A stretch of 64,000 nt of DNA from Marininema mesophilum (GTDB lineage: Bacteria > Bacillota > Bacilli > Thermoactinomycetales > DSM-45169). The DNA lies in assembly GCF_900106775.1 (NCBI RefSeq), contig NZ_FNNQ01000003.1, forward strand, positions 62,001 to 126,000, in the 5' to 3' direction. This document shows, in pieces, positions 62,475 to 64,000 of this stretch (positions are counted from its first letter, which is position 1; each line of letters begins with the position of its first letter). The translations under genes and the position numbers were made by a program. The notes beneath the pieces are model-generated. The model saw nothing but the letters and a program-made list of their open reading frames with translations. It made no database searches and was not told where the DNA came from.

Positions 62475-63215
62475 ATGAGCCATTGGATTCATGATTCTGT
62501 GAAAATAGGGAAGGGGACGACGGTGGGTCGATTTAGCGTTGTTGAAGAAGATGTGGTTTTGGGCGATAATGTCACCGTTGGCAACCATGTGACCGTCCAT
62601 GCAGGTACACACATCGGAGACGGTACATTGATTGCTGATAACACCGTTATTGGTCGGTGGCCTCGTCCGGCCAAAACGAGTACTGTTCAAGTGGATGCCG
62701 ATCTCCCTGGGTTGCGGATTGGAGAAGGGAGCACGATCGGGGCGAATGCGGTTCTCTATCGAGGAAGTATCCTCGGAAATGAAGTGTTGGTTGGTGATCA
62801 GGCTCTCATCCGGGAAAAGTGCCGGATTGGGGATACAGTCGTGATCGGTTGCCAAGTTGCTGTAGAGAATCAAGTGGAGATCGGATCCCGTACCAAAATA
62901 CAGACCAATGCGTATATTACCGCCTATACTCGGTTAGCAGAAGATGTTTTTATCGCACCTTGTGTAACGACTACCAACGATAATTTTATGGGTAGGACAG
63001 AGGAGCGCTTTCAGCACATGAGAGGACCTGATGTAAAACGGGGAGCTCGTGTGGGGGGAGGGGCGATTCTCCTCCCTGGAGTCGTTGTCGCAGCAGAAAG
63101 CTTTATTGCTGCGGGTGCGGTTGTTCACCGAGATACGGAACCGGCTACAGTGTATATCGGAGTACCTGCCCGTTCCCTTAGACCGGTACCGAAGGAGGAG
63201 ATGCGCAAAGGTTAG
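62475..63215 (+). CDS. Left-handed beta-helix acyltransferase (WbpD/WlbB-type N-acetyltransferase)
   Basis: The 246-residue protein is built of hexapeptide repeats (VTVGNHVTVHAGTHIGDG and similar), the left-handed beta-helix of acetyl-CoA-dependent sugar acetyltransferases, with TNDNFMGRT and the late GAILLPGVVV coil. It would acetylate the C3 amino group. It is longer than the roughly 190-residue WbpD, the extra coils lying near the N-terminus. GGAGGGG precedes the ATG. Confidence 0.82.
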   Translation: MSHWIHDSVKIGKGTTVGRFSVVEEDVVLGDNVTVGNHVTVHAGTHIGDGTLIADNTVIGRWPRPAKTSTVQVDADLPGLRIGEGSTIGANAVLYRGSILGNEVLVGDQALIREKCRIGDTVVIGCQVAVENQVEIGSRTKIQTNAYITAYTRLAEDVFIAPCVTTTNDNFMGRTEERFQHMRGPDVKRGARVGGGAILLPGVVVAAESFIAAGAVVHRDTEPATVYIGVPARSLRPVPKEEMRKG

Positions 63216-63235
63216 ACACGGTAAAGGGGCCAATT

Positions 63236-64000
63236 ATGCTCGCGAAGATTAAACAGTTATTTTCAGATTCAGCCGCCTTTGCAATGGCGCTGATGGGGAA
63301 CAAGATCGTGGCCTTTTTGCTGGTTCCGGTCTATACTCGCTATCTCGTGCCCTCACGTTTTGGGGATTGGGATATGACCAATACGATTGCAATGGTCGTC
63401 ACTTACTTTTGTATCTTAGGAACGGATACAGCCTTTGCCTTCTATTATTTTGAGTCAAAGGATGAGGAGGATCGTAAGGGATATTTTACTGCCGCGGTCT
63501 TTTTCCCCTTCGTTGTCAGTCTCTTCTTCCTAGCGGTGGCGTTTTTCATCAGCGCACCATCAGTGGATCTTCTTTATAACAACCCAGAGGGGTATGCCAA
63601 TCTACCCACCCTGGCGATTATTACTATCGTTGCGAACGTGGTCATTCAGCAGACCTTAGCTTACGCGCGATTTGCTCGCCAGGTAAAGGTCTTCATCATT
63701 GGTACCATGACCTTTGTGATTGGTTCCAGCTTGGCAAGTGTTTGGTTTCTTATTGAAGGGAAAATGGGTGTGCTCGGCATTTTCTATGGGCAGATCCTGG
63801 TTCAATCCATTGTTGCCGTCATTCTTCTTTGGTATTATCGCCACCAATTTACTCGCCATATTAAGAAAAAACATGTATGGGATTTGTTAAGTTACGGTTT
63901 TCCACTGCTTCCCACGCTCCTCGCATTTTGGGTGATGAATGCCGTGAGCCGGCCAATCATTTACCACTTGGTTTCTGCGGATGCAGCGGGTGTATTTGGA
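63236..64000 (+). CDS. Polysaccharide flippase/Wzx-like membrane protein (3' end beyond window)
   Basis: The frame is open from ATG 63236 to the end of the window, giving 255 residues. At least six hydrophobic segments are visible, with the N-terminal AMALMGNKIVAFLLVPVYTR, typical of Wzx/MVF lipid-linked oligosaccharide flippases. It would carry undecaprenyl-linked repeat units across the membrane. AAAGGGG precedes the start, 20 bases after the acetyltransferase gene. Confidence 0.88.
   Translation, partial: MLAKIKQLFSDSAAFAMALMGNKIVAFLLVPVYTRYLVPSRFGDWDMTNTIAMVVTYFCILGTDTAFAFYYFESKDEEDRKGYFTAAVFFPFVVSLFFLAVAFFISAPSVDLLYNNPEGYANLPTLAIITIVANVVIQQTLAYARFARQVKVFIIGTMTFVIGSSLASVWFLIEGKMGVLGIFYGQILVQSIVAVILLWYYRHQFTRHIKKKHVWDLLSYGFPLLPTLLAFWVMNAVSRPIIYHLVSADAAGVFG

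Overview
The window reads as a chromosomal segment of an aerobic, endospore-forming member of the Bacilli. The gene order rpoE, pyrG, spo0F, fbaA, tal, murA, glpX, rho, rpmE, tdk, prfA, prmC, spoIIR, ywl genes, glyA, upp, atp operon, ywzB, ywmB, murA, spoIID, spoIIQ, spoIIID is the one known from Bacillus subtilis. Start codons are often GTG or TTG behind strong GGAGG sites. A Bacilli-type complex I operon (nuo) directly after the ATP synthase, and an IcmF-type mutase before rpoE, suggest a relative of Bacillus such as the Thermoactinomycetaceae. That placement is inference.

Layout. 1-1.0 kb: 3' end of an acyl-CoA mutase. 1.3-3.3 kb: rpoE, then a short A+T-rich insertion (histidine phosphatase, unknown 102-aa protein, frameshifted remnant). 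3.3-15.7 kb: pyrG with a CTP-type attenuator leader, spo0F with a sigma-H-like promoter, a lysine-fermentation pair (kal, kce), fbaA, tal, murA, glpX, rho, rpmE, tdk, a lipoprotein and, on the minus strand, a CPBP protease. 16.0-27.7 kb: prfA/prmC, spoIIR, tsaC, two metal transporters, ywlE, rpiB, ywlG, glyA, upp. 28.0-35.4 kb: complete F1Fo ATP synthase operon. 35.8-44.7 kb: complex I operon nuoABC-HIJKLMN, in which nuoD is absent from its usual place. 44.8-53.0 kb: ywzB, ywmB, second murA, spoIID, an unexpected fabV, spoIIQ, spoIIID, then a highly structured leader and a long acidic protein ending in an EpuA-like domain. 53.1-55.9 kb: a phosphatidyltransferase, an ACT-domain malic enzyme, fabZ and a hidden 43-aa membrane protein. 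56.1-64.0 kb: a surface-polysaccharide cluster encoding all five steps expected for UDP-ManNAc(3NAc)A, plus a glycosyltransferase and a flippase that runs off the end.

The genes link central metabolism, respiration, cell-wall precursor synthesis and early sporulation (Spo0F; SpoIIR and SpoIIQ in the forespore; SpoIID and SpoIIID in the mother cell). The observations most worth checking are the missing nuoD (37.4 kb), the three-way-junction-like RNA with competing terminator and anti-terminator pairings (51.7-51.9 kb), the pyrG leader, SpoIIQ with an intact metal site, and the diacetamido-uronic-acid pathway. No rRNA, tRNA, CRISPR array, insertion sequence or prophage was seen.
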